A DNA stretch of 64,000 nt from Leucaena leucocephala (GCA_037074615.1 CM073562.1:12757001-12821000); one strand, 5' to 3'. Shown: positions 44,406 to 57,173, counted from the stretch's first letter. The notes: generated by a model not told the origin, from the letters alone. Numbers and translations are program-made.

Positions 44406-45696
44406 ATGTGCAGATGAGAAATACCACACTATTTCTTTCTCCCTCTTTATATTTACATATTTAATCATATTTAAAAATTATTTTTAACATATTTTAATAA
44501 AAAAACTTAAACTTTATTAACTCTATATTAAAATATTATTACTTTCTATAACAAAAAAATAGTTTTATAATTTTATTTTTATTTAATATATACTATATCT
44601 AAAGAGTATAAAGTTTAATAAATAAAAAATAAAATTAGATATTCATATGAACAAAAAATTAACAATAGATCTTATAAGTAAAAAAAAAAATCTCTCTCTC
44701 TTTTGTGAAGTATAGTGATAACAAGTTTTTTGTCTCTTCAAAATTTGTTGGGCTTAAGTTTTACTTTTAAATTTTTATTTTAAATTAATTTTTTTACTCT
44801 TACTCTTAAGCTCAAGAAATTTTAGAGAGATGTAAACCTTGTTAGTGTTATATTTCTCTAATTTTATGTATAAAATAGAGAGAGATTTTTTTATCCTATA
44901 TATAAGTTACAATGAATACTGGATAATAAAATTCCTTTATTTTTTATTTTTATAAGTTTTTCAATCCTTTTTTCTTTTTATTAGATCTTTATGGTATCTA
45001 AGCATTAGTTTATATGTTCATAATTTATTAATTAAGACTTATATAAATGCTAACTAAATAACATGTAAATTTCTACAAAATACAGAATTAAAGAGACTTT
45101 TAAAAATAAAATAATAGAATAAAATTTATTTATTATTAATATTAGAATTAAATTTTTTTTATCTTAATTATAAGAACTAGATAGAGAGAGAATATAATTA
45201 TAAGACCCTAATTTATTTTATCTTTTTAAATTATAATTTTTTTTAAAGTATTACTATATAATTATATATATTAAAGAAATTTATATCTAGGATAATTTAA
45301 AATATATATAATTAAATAATTATTTTAAAAAATTAATATATAATTATTTTAAATAACTAAAATTTTTAATTTATTTAAATTTATTAAATAAATTTTATAT
45401 TAAAAATTAAAATAGTATTATGCTAACTACTCTCTTCCACTCATTCAAAAGCTAGATGGAACTATCATCAAGCTTTTCTCTCTTCCCACCAAACTATCAT
45501 TGAGCTTTTCCTACCAAACTTAGATTAGACTTTCTCGTGCAAACTCCAAGATCTGATTAATATGATATGACATCATCTAAATTGTCAACCTCACATCACT
45601 TGTGAATGAAAACGACATCGTCTCGTTTATACAAGAGGTAGATAAAAAAAGAAGTAGACGAGAGAAGGCTATACACAATATATAAAACTTTTTTTA

Positions 45697-45964
45697 TTTT
45701 ATTTAGATTCACATAATAAAATTAATGTAAGTGTATTTTAAACAAAAGTCATATCATTAGTTATTAATATGATTTTTTTAAAATATAATAAATTATGAGT
45801 ATATGGATTGATAAAAATAATTATATATTCTTTTATTTAGATTCACATGATAAAATTAATGTAACTGTATTTTAAACAAAAGTCATATCATTAGTTATTA
45901 ATATGATTTTTTTTAAATATAATAAATTATAAGTATATGGATTGATAAAAATAATTATATATTC
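45697..45964. repeat. Two-copy tandem duplication, 134-bp unit
   Basis: Copies 45697-45830 and 45831-45964 differ at only a few positions (for example AATGTAAGTG against AATGTAACTG, and AATTATGAG against AATTATAAG). The near identity indicates a recent event. Confidence 0.92.
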
Positions 45965-47504
45965 TAAGAGTATCTTATCATATCAATTTTATTTAATTAA
46001 AATATAATAACTCAGTTAATAGTTTATCTAAAATAATTTATAATTTATTTTTATTTTTTAAAAAATAAATATTTTAATTTAAACATATAAAAATATAAAA
46101 AATAAATTAAAAAGTTTATTTTTTTAAAAAATAAAAATGATAGATTATTTAAGATGAGTCATCAGTTAATTAAAATTAAATATGCTAAATTATTATATCT
46201 CATAGATTAATACACATAATTGAGAAAATTATAAATACCTAATAAAAAATATAAAAATATAGTTAAAATGGATACTTATTATTAATTTTTTCAAAAAAAA
46301 TAAAGACTAATAAATTTATCAAATAATATTCATTCCTATAGACTATGTTATCTAAAAATATAATTATACGGCTATTTGATTTGCCAGCTGAAAAGTACTT
46401 TTGAGTCTAAACTATGAACACATAGTCATATAAATGTTTAGAAATACTTTTAAATTAAATTTTAATTTTAAATAGTTTAAAATTATAAATTCAGATGAAT
46501 CTATAGATTAACTTTTGAGTAAAAAAAAATTATCTATATAATAACTATTTTATTTATGTATTTTTTATTTATCATTTTATCTTATGACTTTTTTAATAAT
46601 CTATCTATAAAAAAAGTATTATAATAATAATTATTTAAATATTTATTTTTTTATAATTATTTTTTAAAAAATTATTTTTTAAAATTTCTATTAAATCATT
46701 TTTATCTATATATTCTCCTCTAGAATTAAACCAAGCGGATTCTATATTGTTCCCTTCATATGTATTAGAGTCAAACATTCAACCGAATCAATAAATATAA
46801 AAGAATAAAATTCCTCTAACTTTGTGTCTAACAAAGCTTAAGCTCTCACTAATTCGCTTGAGCTTAATTAGCTTTCGGATGTTAGGGAAGAATCCTAATT
46901 TAGTCATCAATCAGCTTTCACAACACTCAAAAGCGCCGCTGATTAGTCGGGAGAATGGCATAAAATAATTATGGAATAAAATTAATTATTCTAAAAGACC
47001 ATGAATTTATAAATTTTCGGAGTGTCATATACTACTTTTAATCTCTCAAAATATATATTGAGAAACGTATTTAATTACAGAAATATTTTTTTCTCAAAAA
47101 TTAAAATTTTTAAATTTACCATAATATTTTATATAAAATAATTTATCAAAATAATTTTATTATAATATATTTTTTAAAAAAATATGATCGAGAATTCCTG
47201 TTCTGTCTCAATCTTGTTGGGACCGGAACAAATTCAGGACATAACGAGATAGGACATGGGACACATTTTACGTCCTGTGCATTATATCGAGACGGGATTA
47301 TACCGGTCTGATCCGTCCCATAAACACCTCTACTTGAGACTTTTCTAAATTACACTTAAATATTTTAACTTTATATTATTTGTAATTTAGTTCATAGACT
47401 TTTATTATTTATATTATTTATGATTTAATTTCTAAAAACCCTTTGTATACGTTTACTATTTATATTTTAATCCTTATTAGCATATAATTTAATATTTCTC
47501 CTAT

Positions 47505-47755
47505 TCTTAATATAGGACCTAATTATGGAGTTAATATTAATCCTAAATATAATATCTCTTTCCTATATTTATCAATTTTTTTTCAAATTATCACTATTGA
47601 TACTCCCACAAAATAATCTATAAGAGAAGGAAGAAAAAAAGTTAAAGAAGATAATGAAGGTATTTTAATAAAAATATGTCATATTAATTAATTTAATTAA
47701 CTTATTTAATCTAATTAAATTAGTTAAATATATTCTATATTAATGACTAGAGAAG
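47505..47755. mobile_element. MITE-like repeat, family F1b
   Basis: Second copy of the 15055-15300 element, with TTATCACTATTGATACTCCC, GTTAAAGAAGATAATGAAGG and TCTAATTAAATTAGTTAAAT. Confidence 0.5.
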
Positions 47756-48692
47756 CATGAATCAAATTGGTTTTAACTAGATGGAAGATCATATTTGAAA
47801 TTGATCTTATCTAAATATAAAATATCTTATTTAATTGAAGTGGTATACTTGATGGTCATTTATCTTTTCTGTAGTTGTAATTTTAGTCTCAAACTGCAAT
47901 TTGATTAATATATTGGTCCTGTAGTCTCATTTCTCCAAAAGAGAAAAAAAAAGAAAAAAAGAATGATAGTTATAACTCTTAAAAGACCAATTTGATAATT
48001 ACGGATAAGTCTCAAAACATTTTAAAATTCTAATAAAGTCCCAAATGTACTCTATCATTAAAATTAATGTGAAATGATAAAATTACTCCTAAGGAAAATC
48101 ATTCATCAGATTATATTCGCAACTTACCTTTATAGATGTGATAGTGATTATGTAAGTAACTTGTATCAAATATTTAAAAATTTCAGTTCAGTAATTTACA
48201 ACTCGACTTCCTATTTTAGTGGTTTGGAATCAATTTACAACTAATTACCTTTTACTTTTTAATAAGGAACATAGAAAATTAACAAGGGCAACAATCCAAT
48301 AACCCACTTAATTAAAAAATTAATTGAATATAATCAGAGTTAAAGGTTGGTTAAAGTATGATTTGAATGATTAGCATAATTGCCACGTGGATGCTTGAAA
48401 GGTAGTCCTATCATATATTTGTATGTAACGATTGGGTGTTGATGTTGGATGAAAAGCAACGAGTTAGATGATATTGTGAACAATAATTTCAAGAAGTATT
48501 TTAAACTTGTAGGCATGGTTAATAACTTAACATCAGTATAGAGCATTCGAAGAAGTCCTCAGATAAATCCTCGTCGTTTCTTAAAGTAGTTTATGAATTT
48601 TTTTTTCCTCTCTGTTTTAGATTATTTTTGTCTTATTTTTATTGTTGAGGGAAGGTAAGGATCTAAATGAATTGTTGCTTTGTAAATGATTA

Positions 48693-49507
48693 TGTTATGT
48701 TTGGATATATTTTTGAAAAAACACTTTTAAAAAAAAATTGGACAACTTTTAAAAAAAGAATTTTTGGAGAAGAATTTATAGAAAAAAATAGTTCTGAATA
48801 AATGAGCATTTGGATAGTTATTATCAGAATAATTTTTATTATTGATAAATTATTAGAAAATATACAGGATAAAAAAAATGGAAGTCACTGTTCATCTTCT
48901 CTCCCTCGAAGAAATATTCTCATCTTTTGATTATCTCTCTCCCAACTCTCTCCTCTCCTCTTTTCATCTCAAATAACTTGCAAATCTCAGCTATAATGGC
49001 GGAGAAAGAGAAGACGATGATGACGGAGAAGATTGAATCCACAGTGATAGAAAAGGAGAAGATGAAGGTGACAGATAATACCATATCCACAGTGATAGAA
49101 AAAAAGAAGATGAAGGTGACAGACAATACCATATCCACAGTGATAGAGAATGAGGAGATGACAGTGACAGAGAAGATCAGATCCACAGCGACAAAGAAGA
49201 AGAGTCACAACACCGACATCAACATACAAAATAGCGATGGAGAATAAGAACATGGGATGGAAGAGAGGAAAAATGAGAGAGTGTCATCATAAAAATATAG
49301 GTAAAATGGTATTTTGATATTCATAAGCCATTTTCCTATTCTGAAAGCTATTCCCATAAGTTTATTCAAAACCATAATTTTAAATTATATTTTGATACGT
49401 AAGCCATTTTAGATAAATAAGACATTTTATTTTAAAAAAATTTCAAATCAAAGTTTAGATTAAAAACTATTTTAAAATTATGGTTTAGGAGTTATCCAAA
49501 CACACAC
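48693..49507 (+). mobile_element. PIF/Harbinger-like MITE, copy A, carrying a tandem-repeat ORF
   Basis: Its end TGTTATGTTTGGATA follows TTA (48690-48692); the other end is ATCCAAACACACAC, followed by TAT, so the target duplication is imperfect. It shares AATAAATGAGCATTTGGATA and TTATTATTGATAAATTA near the left end, and the TCTCTCCT-rich tract, with copy B. About 815 bp against 548 and 468 bp for the other copies; the extra length is the repeat-containing ORF at 48927-49247. Confidence 0.65.
48927..49247 (+). other. 106-codon open frame with 16-codon tandem repeats inside MITE copy A
   Basis: Not a recognised gene. From about 49032 the DNA repeats a 48-bp unit (ATCCACAGTGATAGAAAAGG start) nearly perfectly twice, with a partial third and fourth, so the frame encodes a 16-residue repeat of the type STVIEKxKMKVTDNTI. 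The complementary strand is also open and reads as a hydrophobic repeat. A 48-bp unit keeps any frame open, so openness is weak evidence for coding. Confidence 0.4.
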
Positions 49508-50625
49508 TATACTTGTATAATAGATGAGAGCTCAAGACGAGAATGTTTATGTTACTCTGGATCCAATGCTAATGGCAACTTTGTGCTTGAGTTGAACTTT
49601 AAACCATTTATTGCATCTTTCCCCTGATCAACTTTTAACTAATTGATCGGAAATGGTGACAAGGATTTTTTTTTAAAAAAAATAATTGTATCCCTCAAAA
49701 CTCTATTGTTATTAAAAGATTGCTTTTAGCATATTATATTCTAACAACCTCTCCAAAAATTATATGTTATTTATAAAATAAAGTATGATCTTCTGAGAGT
49801 AATATTATGTTAATAACGGGGTTTGGATGAATGCAATTTTTTTAAGTTTTCCTTGTTTATAAATTTCATATCGAAAAAAAGAAATGGATGGCTCATAGAT
49901 TAGTCAATTCAGTATATTTGATCAAACTAATAGTCAAATTGAACTTAGATAATGGTTGGGCCAATATTTTTTTGATACAAAAAAGTTTAGGTAGGTTTAA
50001 CATCAGTTTTCTATCAAGGTCAGGGCTTAGCCCTATGGCTCAGAGAGAACTTATAGGGGACTTATGAGATCTCCTACCAAAGAAGCCCTAACAATGGCAG
50101 CGAGATTCGAGCTCACGTTCTTGTAGGATACAAGTCTATATCTTATTATCTATGCTAACTCTAATTGGCAGTTGGCCTAATATTGAACCCAAAAAACCTT
50201 CTGGGTACTTTAGCAATCCCAAGTAAAAATTTTTAAGACAAATTTACACTTTAACTAATAGTAAAAGATGATATAAATGCCACATCAGTATGCCATATGT
50301 CACTATGTAGTATGCCACGTCAGTATATTGATAAATTGATGGTCAAACTTAACTTGGGGTAATGCCGGGGTAACATTGCCCTAAAAAAGTTCTAGGGAGA
50401 TATTGTCCTTCAAAAAACTTTTATGGATTATTAGCTTTTAGTAGAATACTTCTAGGACAAAAATACCTTTTAATCCACTAATTTTTGAAGAATAATTTAT
50501 AAAAAATGATAAAAGTAATTTTAGTAAAGAAGGGCATCTGGAAAAAAAATTAAAAATTTAGGATTTTGGGAGAACTAAGATTTTCCACTCTCAAATTATA
50601 ATTTTAAAAATCCAGAGTGCTTTTA
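49508..50625. other. Gene-free DNA between two Harbinger-like MITEs
   Basis: Holds repeat R4 (49972-50155) and a stretch near 50215-50470 with words of the F2 MITE family (AAAAATTTTTAAGACAAATT, AAAAAACTTTTATGG). No gene recognised. Confidence 0.5.
49972..50155 (+). repeat. Dispersed repeat R4
   Basis: Starts GATACAAAAAAGTTTAGGTA, continues CAGAGAGAACTTATAGGGGA, GAGATCTCCTACCAAAGAAG, then a GAGATTCGAGCTCACGTTCT stretch that looks like a pol III B box region. It may be a tRNA-derived SINE. Inverted copies at 20215-20350 and 53715-53790. Confidence 0.5.
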
Positions 50626-51093
50626 GTGTCTATTTGGTTTTGATTAAAATCAAGATTTTAAAAGGGTTTATGACATAAATTTTGATTTAGAGAAATTTTA
50701 AAACGAACAGTTATATTTATTCAAACGGACTTTTGGATCAAACTATAGTTTAAAACCAAGGTTTTGTATAGCTACTGAGATTAATTTTTAAAACAGTAAA
50801 AGAACTTATGAACTATCCAACTACTATTTACTCATACTTTTTCTCACACTATCTCTCCTCTCTCTTTTATACTTTATCTCCTTTCTCCTATTCCCTCTCT
50901 CGTACTTTTAATTAAATTATACTATTTTTAGTAATTTATCAATAATAAAAGTACTTCTGGAAATAACTATCTAAACACTCATTTATTTAAAACTATTTTT
51001 TTTCATAAACTCTTCTCCATAAGCCATTTTCTAAAAGTTGTTTAAATTTTCTTTTATATAAGTCATTTTTTAAAATATTATCTAAACGAGCCC
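50626..51093 (-). mobile_element. PIF/Harbinger-like MITE, copy C (inverted relative to copies A and B)
   Basis: 468 bp with TTA duplications at 50623-50625 and 51094-51096. Ends GTGTCTATTTGG and, in reverse complement, GGGCTCGTTTAG. Its plus strand aligns with the minus strand of copy B, for example AAAACGAACAGTTATATTTA against AAAACTAACAGTTATATTTG, then AAGAACTTATGAACTA against AAGAGCTTATGGACTA. Confidence 0.75.
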
Positions 51094-51254
51094 TTAGATG
51101 TCTATTTCTTAAAGCTGTAGTTTGAAACAACTATGGCCAAAAGTACTTATGCAAAAAAAACAAAGCTATTTAACATTTCTTTTTAAATTATGCTCACATT
51201 TCTCTCTATTTACAATAAGAATTAAATAATATTTTTTTATACAAAAATTTTTAA

Positions 51255-51495
51255 AAAGGGGTTAGACTCACTCCTGATCCAAGAGCAAGGTGAAATTTTT
51301 CTTCCTTTTAAACGATACCAATATTAGGCAAGGTAGGCTATCAATTATCCTCATAAATAAATTTAAATATCCAGGAGTTAGAATGCCTCTTCAAATGTCG
51401 TAATTAGAACTACAATAAAGTAGTACTTTTCAGGAATCGAACACACTCCACATAATTGCATGTCTTACCTCTTCGCTAACTAAACCCATAACAAT
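51255..51495 (+). repeat. Dispersed repeat R3
   Basis: Begins AAAAGGGGTTAGACTCACTC and ends with TGCATGTCTTACCTCTTCGC, ACTAAACCCATA. This is the closest partner of the 39650-39890 copy. Confidence 0.65.
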
Positions 51496-51896
51496 AGGCA
51501 TAATTAAATAATGTTGCTTCTTAAAGGATTGTTTGGCAATAAGGGTCTTAAACTATTTAAATATATAATGAGTACCATGAATTAATTTTAGAGATATAAT
51601 TAGTACTTTAAAATATTTAAATTAATATTACTTTATCTCTTCACTAATAGAAACACAAACTTTCATGTAATACATATCATATAATTTTTTTATTTTAATA
51701 CATCATTGTTTAAAAAATATTGAATAAATTATAAAATTGGCATTGTAGAAAACTCATATATGAAAAAAAAATCATAGGTAAATTTGCACTTGTAATATTT
51801 CTAATTGATATAGATTTTTATCCATTAAATATATTTAAGTTTAAAATATACGTTTAATCATTTATATTTATATTAAATTTTATTTTATTCATTTAA

Positions 51897-52444
51897 AGAC
51901 CCGTTTGGATAAGAGTTTGAAAAATAACTTATAAAAAAATAGATTTTGGTTAACTTTTAGAAAAAAACTTCTAAAGAAGAACTTATGAAAAAGAAAAGTG
52001 ATTTTGAATAAATGAGTGTTTAGATAGTTATTTTTAAAAATACTTTTATTATTGATAAATTATAAAAAATGTATGATTATTAAATATAGGAGAGAGGAGA
52101 GATAAGAGATAGAAAAAGAGAGAGGAAAGATGATGTACAAGAGAGATGAGATATTATAGAAAAGAAAAGAGAGAAGGGGATATTATAGAAAAGAAATGAG
52201 AGATGAGAGATGAGAGATGGTGTAAGAAAAAATAGGGATAATATAGTATTTGTTAGTCCATAAGCTCTTTTATTATTTTATAAGTTACTCTGACTAGTTT
52301 ATGTGAAACTTCAATTTTAAATCATGATTTTGTCCAAAAAATTTTTTGAACAAATATAACTGTTAGTTTTAAAATTTTTTAAAATTTAAATTTTACCTAA
52401 ACCTAAGTTTAAAATCTAAATTTAGAGAGAAACCAAACACGTAC
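51897..52444 (+). mobile_element. PIF/Harbinger-like MITE, copy B
   Basis: 548 bp with TAA duplications at 51894-51896 and 52445-52447. Ends AGACCCGTTTGGATAAG and, in reverse complement, GTACGTGTTTGGTTTCT. The centre holds an AGAGA-rich tract (52088-52220). Confidence 0.8.
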
Positions 52445-52447
52445 TAA

Positions 52448-53991
52448 ATTTAAAAAGTTAACTTTTAATCTTTTAAACTTCATTTTAAATTCGCTAACTC
52501 AATATTGTTTTTTTGGAGAAATTAATGGTGTTAAGTTTAAATAACTAAAAATATATTAGTATATATTTAATTAAATATTTTAGTATTTTTGACCTTTTTC
52601 TAATAATAAAAAGGAAAACAGCTTTTTAGTGGGAAAATGAGAGAAAAATATGGAAAACGATAAATGTCAAAGTAAAATATTATTTTTATAATACTTTATT
52701 TATAATTGGTAATATTTGATTTATTGTTGGCCACTGTTCTACTTTGATATTTATAAGTTTTATGAGTTTTTTCTGTCATATTCCACTTTTAGTATGCATT
52801 TTATGATTTTTTTGAAATTTATTTTATAAATTTTATATTTACATAAATTTATATTTTGATTCATTAAATATATCTTTTATAGTATTTATAATTTTTTAAT
52901 GATACATTAACTCTTTTTCTTTTTATAATACCCATGAATGAACGTTTTATTTCTTTTACATCTCAACATTCTTTTGAATATATCATTTAAACAAATAAGT
53001 TTACTTAAAAAATTAATTAAAAAAATTTATTCAAATATAAATCATATTATAGTTCAACTCCAAATTAATGTGATTTATATTTAAATTAATTAAAATAAAT
53101 ATCACTTTTATCCACCTATCGAAAAAGCTTACAATGGTTGAAGAAGGCCCCATACTTTGAAAAAGATTAACGCAAGACTACCATCGTTTCTTTTATTAAA
53201 ATATTTAAAAACGGGCTGAGTTTATTATGAACAAAGATATGGCAAAATTTTCATTTTTCTAAATGATACTAATATCAGATAATACGAATTTTTTATTATC
53301 TTTAGATATAAATATAGCACCTAAAAATTAGAATTTTTCCTTAAATATTGTAACTAAAATTACACTAAAATAATATTTTTAAAAGATTAAATATGTTATA
53401 AATGATAATTATTTTATCAATTTATTAATTAAAGTTATAGATAATAGGTAACTATTGTAGTTAAAAAGAGTCTATTGTGCCAGAAAAGTAAACAAGCCCA
53501 ATATGGGACACTTCTTACCTTAACTTTTTTTTTATACTAAACCATAGCCTGTTTATAAACTCCAATTGATAAACATATAACAATAAGTGGGTTGGGGTAC
53601 ATTTGAGGGCCGAAACACATAAGTAGTCCATTCCCAAAGCCCACAGACCACAATATATTTAGTAAATTAAAATTGTTAACATTATGATAATTCTTTTAAT
53701 AGATGATCAGTAAATTTTTATAAATACTCTCTAAACTCTAAAAATATATTATAGCCTCACCTAAAATTTGTGTACAAAAAAACTCAACATTTTCATAATC
53801 ATAGAAACCTTTCATAATAAATCATTGGCTAAAATCTAAAAAAAAAAAACCATAAACTTTAGGTCAGATGTAGATAAGCCCCTTGACGTAACTGAGTTTA
53901 AATTACCATAGAATTATTAACTTATGCATATACCATATAGGGTGCCACGTCATTCTTGCTTTCTTTCTTTGCATACCAGATGGTGGAGAGT
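52448..53991. other. Gene-free AT-rich DNA
   Basis: No gene recognised. Contains diverged R3 (about 53195-53470) and R4 (about 53715-53790, inverted) copies. Confidence 0.5.
53195..53470 (+). repeat. Dispersed repeat R3, old copy
   Basis: Same order as the other copies but heavily mutated: GGGCTGAGTTTATTATGAAC, GGCAAAATTTTCATTTTTCT, TAAATGATACTAATATCAGA, CACCTAAAAATTAGAAT, AACTAAAATTACACTAAAAT. Confidence 0.5.
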
Positions 53992-55562
53992 ACAGCTAAG
54001 CTGCTAAAGAGGCCACCACTACTAAGACTATTGTCAAAGCAATAGCCACATATGTCCTTTTCTTTAACCTTCGAAACCCAAAAGCATAAGGGTTAAAGTT
54101 TAATTTTATTTTATAAGTTTTCACGTAGAAAATGTGAATATCTAGAAACTTTTGTTAGATTAATTTTATCTTAAAAATATTAAAAAAATGATTAATATAA
54201 CTCATCGATGTTAACAATGTTAACATTTAACGTTAATTTTTTTTTAACAATAATCAACATTAGGTTTTTAATGGTTGGGCGATTTTGGTCATTTTCAATG
54301 CTTATGAGAATAAAATTGGTCTAACAAAAATTTCTAGAAACCTATAGATCCTATTAAAAAACATTCAGGCAAAATTAAACCTTAATCCAAACTGGAATTG
54401 CACAAGGGAAGGTTTAGGTTATGGGTATCAGCACAGAGACCAGAATTGTTGAGAAAGCTACGGGAATAAGCAAGGTTTTCAAATTCACTAGGAATCTTCC
54501 CAATGAAATGATTTTTGAAGAGATTGTTGTTTGAGTGTCATGGACAATTTACCAAGTTGAGGTGGAATATGACCAAAAGAGTTTGGTTATCTGACAAATC
54601 TAACTCTGCCAAAACAGGTTAGTTATTGAATTTGGGATTTGTCCAGAGATCTGATTGTGCCTCAAATTTAGAGCATTGAGAGATCCCCAAGAGATGATTT
54701 CTGATGGAATTGGCCCTGTAAGCTGGTTTTGATCGAGCAACAATTTTGTTAGCTTACGAAGATTCATTAGATCTTGTGGAATACTTCCATTGAAGAGATT
54801 CTTGCTAGCTTCAAACACAACCAGATTCTTCAATGTAGATACTCCTGGAATCCCACCAGAGAATTCATTGTTGATTATCGACAAACGTGAAAGATTCTGA
54901 TACATTATTCTCTGAGGGAGCTCACCAATGAAGATGTTGTCGTTGATCATCGAAGTCATCAAATTTTGTGACGTCCAAAGACCACTAGGAATTTCAACAG
55001 AAAAGTTGTTATTAGATAGAAATAAATGGGGCAAGCTATTGCAGTACCCAGTGGTTTCAGAAGCTCGCCGCTCAAGTTATGGTCAAAAGCACTTACTCCA
55101 AATAACTTACCATTGTAACATAAATCATCCTGACAATCTATTCATTGCAACTTCAAAAGTTTCGAGAGGCGAATAACGACCAAAGTTAGAAGGAAGATTA
55201 CCTGATAGATTGTTCTTGAAAACAACAAAATCTACCAGAACTGGAAGATGAATTAAGCTTTCTGGTATTTCTCCTGTTAATTCATTCATCTGTAAACCCA
55301 AATATGTTAGCTTTTCAAGCTTCCCAAAACCATCTGGGATTTTCCCAGTAAGATTATTCCTGGAAACATCGAGTTCAGTGAGATTCAAAGCTTCGATTTT
55401 TGCAGGTATTTCCCTAGATATGTTATTTTTCCAAAGATACAATCCGCTTAGATTCTTCAGAGTAAACAAACCACTTGGGATTTGCCCACTTAAGCCATTC
55501 TGGTATAAATCGAACTGCTCCAAACTCTGCATTTCTGCCCCGGACAAATTCATGGAGAACAT
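53992..55562 (-). pseudogene. LRR receptor-kinase pseudogene, LRR and transmembrane region
   Basis: Homologous to the middle of the intact receptor kinase at 40.5-43.6 kb. It starts at MFSMNL (55562) after an internal loss of about eleven codons, continues through LRRs (FDLYQNGLSGQIPSGLFTLK, LDVSRNNLTGKIPDGFGKL), breaks near 55125 and 55035, resumes (LSRLSIINNEFSGGIPG, LTKLLLDQNQLTGPIPSE) and fades near 54600. The LNNSGLCADT-like ectodomain end (about 54440-54480) and the transmembrane part (RTYVAIALTIVLVVVASLAA, about 53995-54060) are separated by an F2 MITE at 54090-54388. No kinase domain and no signal peptide or N-terminal LRRs remain. Multiple frameshifts and stops make it non-functional. 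Confidence 0.88.
54090..54388. mobile_element. MITE-like insertion (family F2) in the receptor-kinase pseudogene
   Basis: Ends GGGTTAAAGTTTAATTTTAT and, in reverse complement, GGATTAAGGTTTAATTTTGC. The flanking pseudogene sequence is otherwise continuous with the intact paralogue at 41.76-41.80 kb, so the ~300 bp is an insertion. Related elements at 60162-60449 and 61911-62570. Confidence 0.65.
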
Positions 55563-56275
55563 TAATATTCAAGTTCTGAGTTACTCACTGAATCATTAAG
55601 AATTGTATATACAAAGAGATTTACTTCAATTAGTTGCTACCACTCACCCGGACTCGGAAATTTTGACCGGTCAAATTGGTGAAGTTATTATTATTCTTTT
55701 AAACTTTGTTTAGTTCAATATAGGGAGTTTAGGTGAAATTAAGTTAAGAGAGTGTAGGAAAGATAAATAAGAAAATAGATAAGATGTTTTCAAAGAATAG
55801 GAGCTTATTATAAATTGATAAATATTCCCTTACTTTGTTTAAATTTTATCCTTGTTATTTATCTTTATAATTTATTGAATTTTGTATTTTTTTTGTTCCC
55901 ATCTTTTTTAAGAAAACACAATTTAGATTATTGAATTAGCTGTAGGACATTAGAGGCATTTCTCCATATTTTCTCATTTTAGAAGCCTTTCTCCATATTT
56001 TCTATTACATAATGGAAGAAAAAAATTAATTATTTAGTTGAAGTTTTTTAATTTAATTTTGGGAAAAGCCAGAGCAATTAAAAATAACTTGTTACAGGGA
56101 AATAGTGAAAGTAACTGTTGAGAATTTCATTACTTTGATAAATCGTAAATCCTATAGGCTATTATACATTTAATTGCAACAACAAAAAAATAAATAAATA
56201 AATGCTATGAACTAGCTACTATTTTCTTATTCTTGCCTAAGATATTTTTACACTGAAAGTGAAATGGGTTTCTTT
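55563..56275. other. Gene-free DNA upstream of the LRR pseudogene
   Basis: No homology to the N-terminal exon of the receptor kinase is visible, so that part was lost. AT-rich with no recognised element. Confidence 0.45.
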
Positions 56276-57173
56276 CTAACGTCGTTGACAATTAAACACT
56301 TTTATGGATACAGTAAAGTTGAGAGCAAATACTACAGCAAATCCAACTATCACAGCTTCAACTACTCCAACAAAATCATGCTTAAAACTAAATTTTTCAG
56401 GAACTCTTCCACGGTTAAACTTGACTCATTATACTGAATGGTGTCCTTCACATCTCCAAATTGCGATGTTACCAATCTATACAAGCTCCAAGCTACATTT
56501 GCCCAGTAATACCATCTCCACCATACTAGGATCCTTTCATCATCAAAATTGACAAGAACCAAGAAAAAAAATATCAATTAAACATGCATTTCTTGTGTTT
56601 CAAGTAAAAGCTGGCACTAAATGTTGAGGAAGAAAAACCAGAACTTACAGGTCTTGGAACAAGAGAGAGAAAAAGTTGAAAGCCATGACATATCCTTAAG
56701 TTCCAGTTTGATCTTACATGTTGGATCCAAGGTTCCAAAACATGCTCCCAAACAAGACAGACACAGAAGTTGAGTAGAGGAATCTTATGGTAGTGTACAA
56801 AGGATTGCGCCAGTAAGACCAATATTTTTTCCATAAGCAAGCCATGCATTGGGTGAAGAAGGATCGTGATTACTAAGTTGGAAAGTAAAGGTGTTTTGAA
56901 CCAGGAGCTGGAGTGCTCAATTCTTTAATAAGTGCTTTGTTCCTCCTGAAACACATGCCACAAAGTAGTTTTCATTAGAAGTAAGATCTTTTAATAAGGT
57001 TATTTTACAGTTATTTTGCTCTACTCAATTCAAGATACCTGCATAGTTCTAAAGTTTTATACACCTCAACAAAATCAACCTCCAATTCAATTTCTTTTCC
57101 TGCGCTTGTAACTTCCAGCATCCATGTTGCTGGATTATACCCATCTTTGATCTTACTAACACCTCGAATTCCC
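56276..57173 (-). pseudogene. ABCG (PDR-type) transporter pseudogene, C-terminal end only
   Basis: Full-size ABCG proteins are about 1,400-residue plasma-membrane pumps for hormones and defence compounds. Only the last part is here: KIKDGYNPATWMLEVTSAGK (57130), VDFVEVYKTLEL, KALIKELSTPAPGSKHLYFP (56900), SFFTQCMACLWKKYWSYWRN (56830), LFGSMFWNLGSN, then VWWRWYYWANVAWSLYRLVT (56510), SQFGDVKDTI, FKHDFVGVVEAVIVGFAVVF and a C-terminal IKVFNCQRR stop at 56276-56278. Breaks include two adjacent stops (TAG TAA) after YFPT, a stop after GSNM, and a frameshift before FKHDF. The nucleotide-binding domains and first membrane domain are absent. Confidence 0.88.

Larger units (their letters stand above)
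44406..48692. other. Long gene-free AT-rich stretch
   Basis: No gene is recognisable. Contains a direct tandem duplication (45697-45964), an F1b MITE-like copy (47505-47755), and otherwise extremely AT-rich sequence with short A/T runs. Confidence 0.6.
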
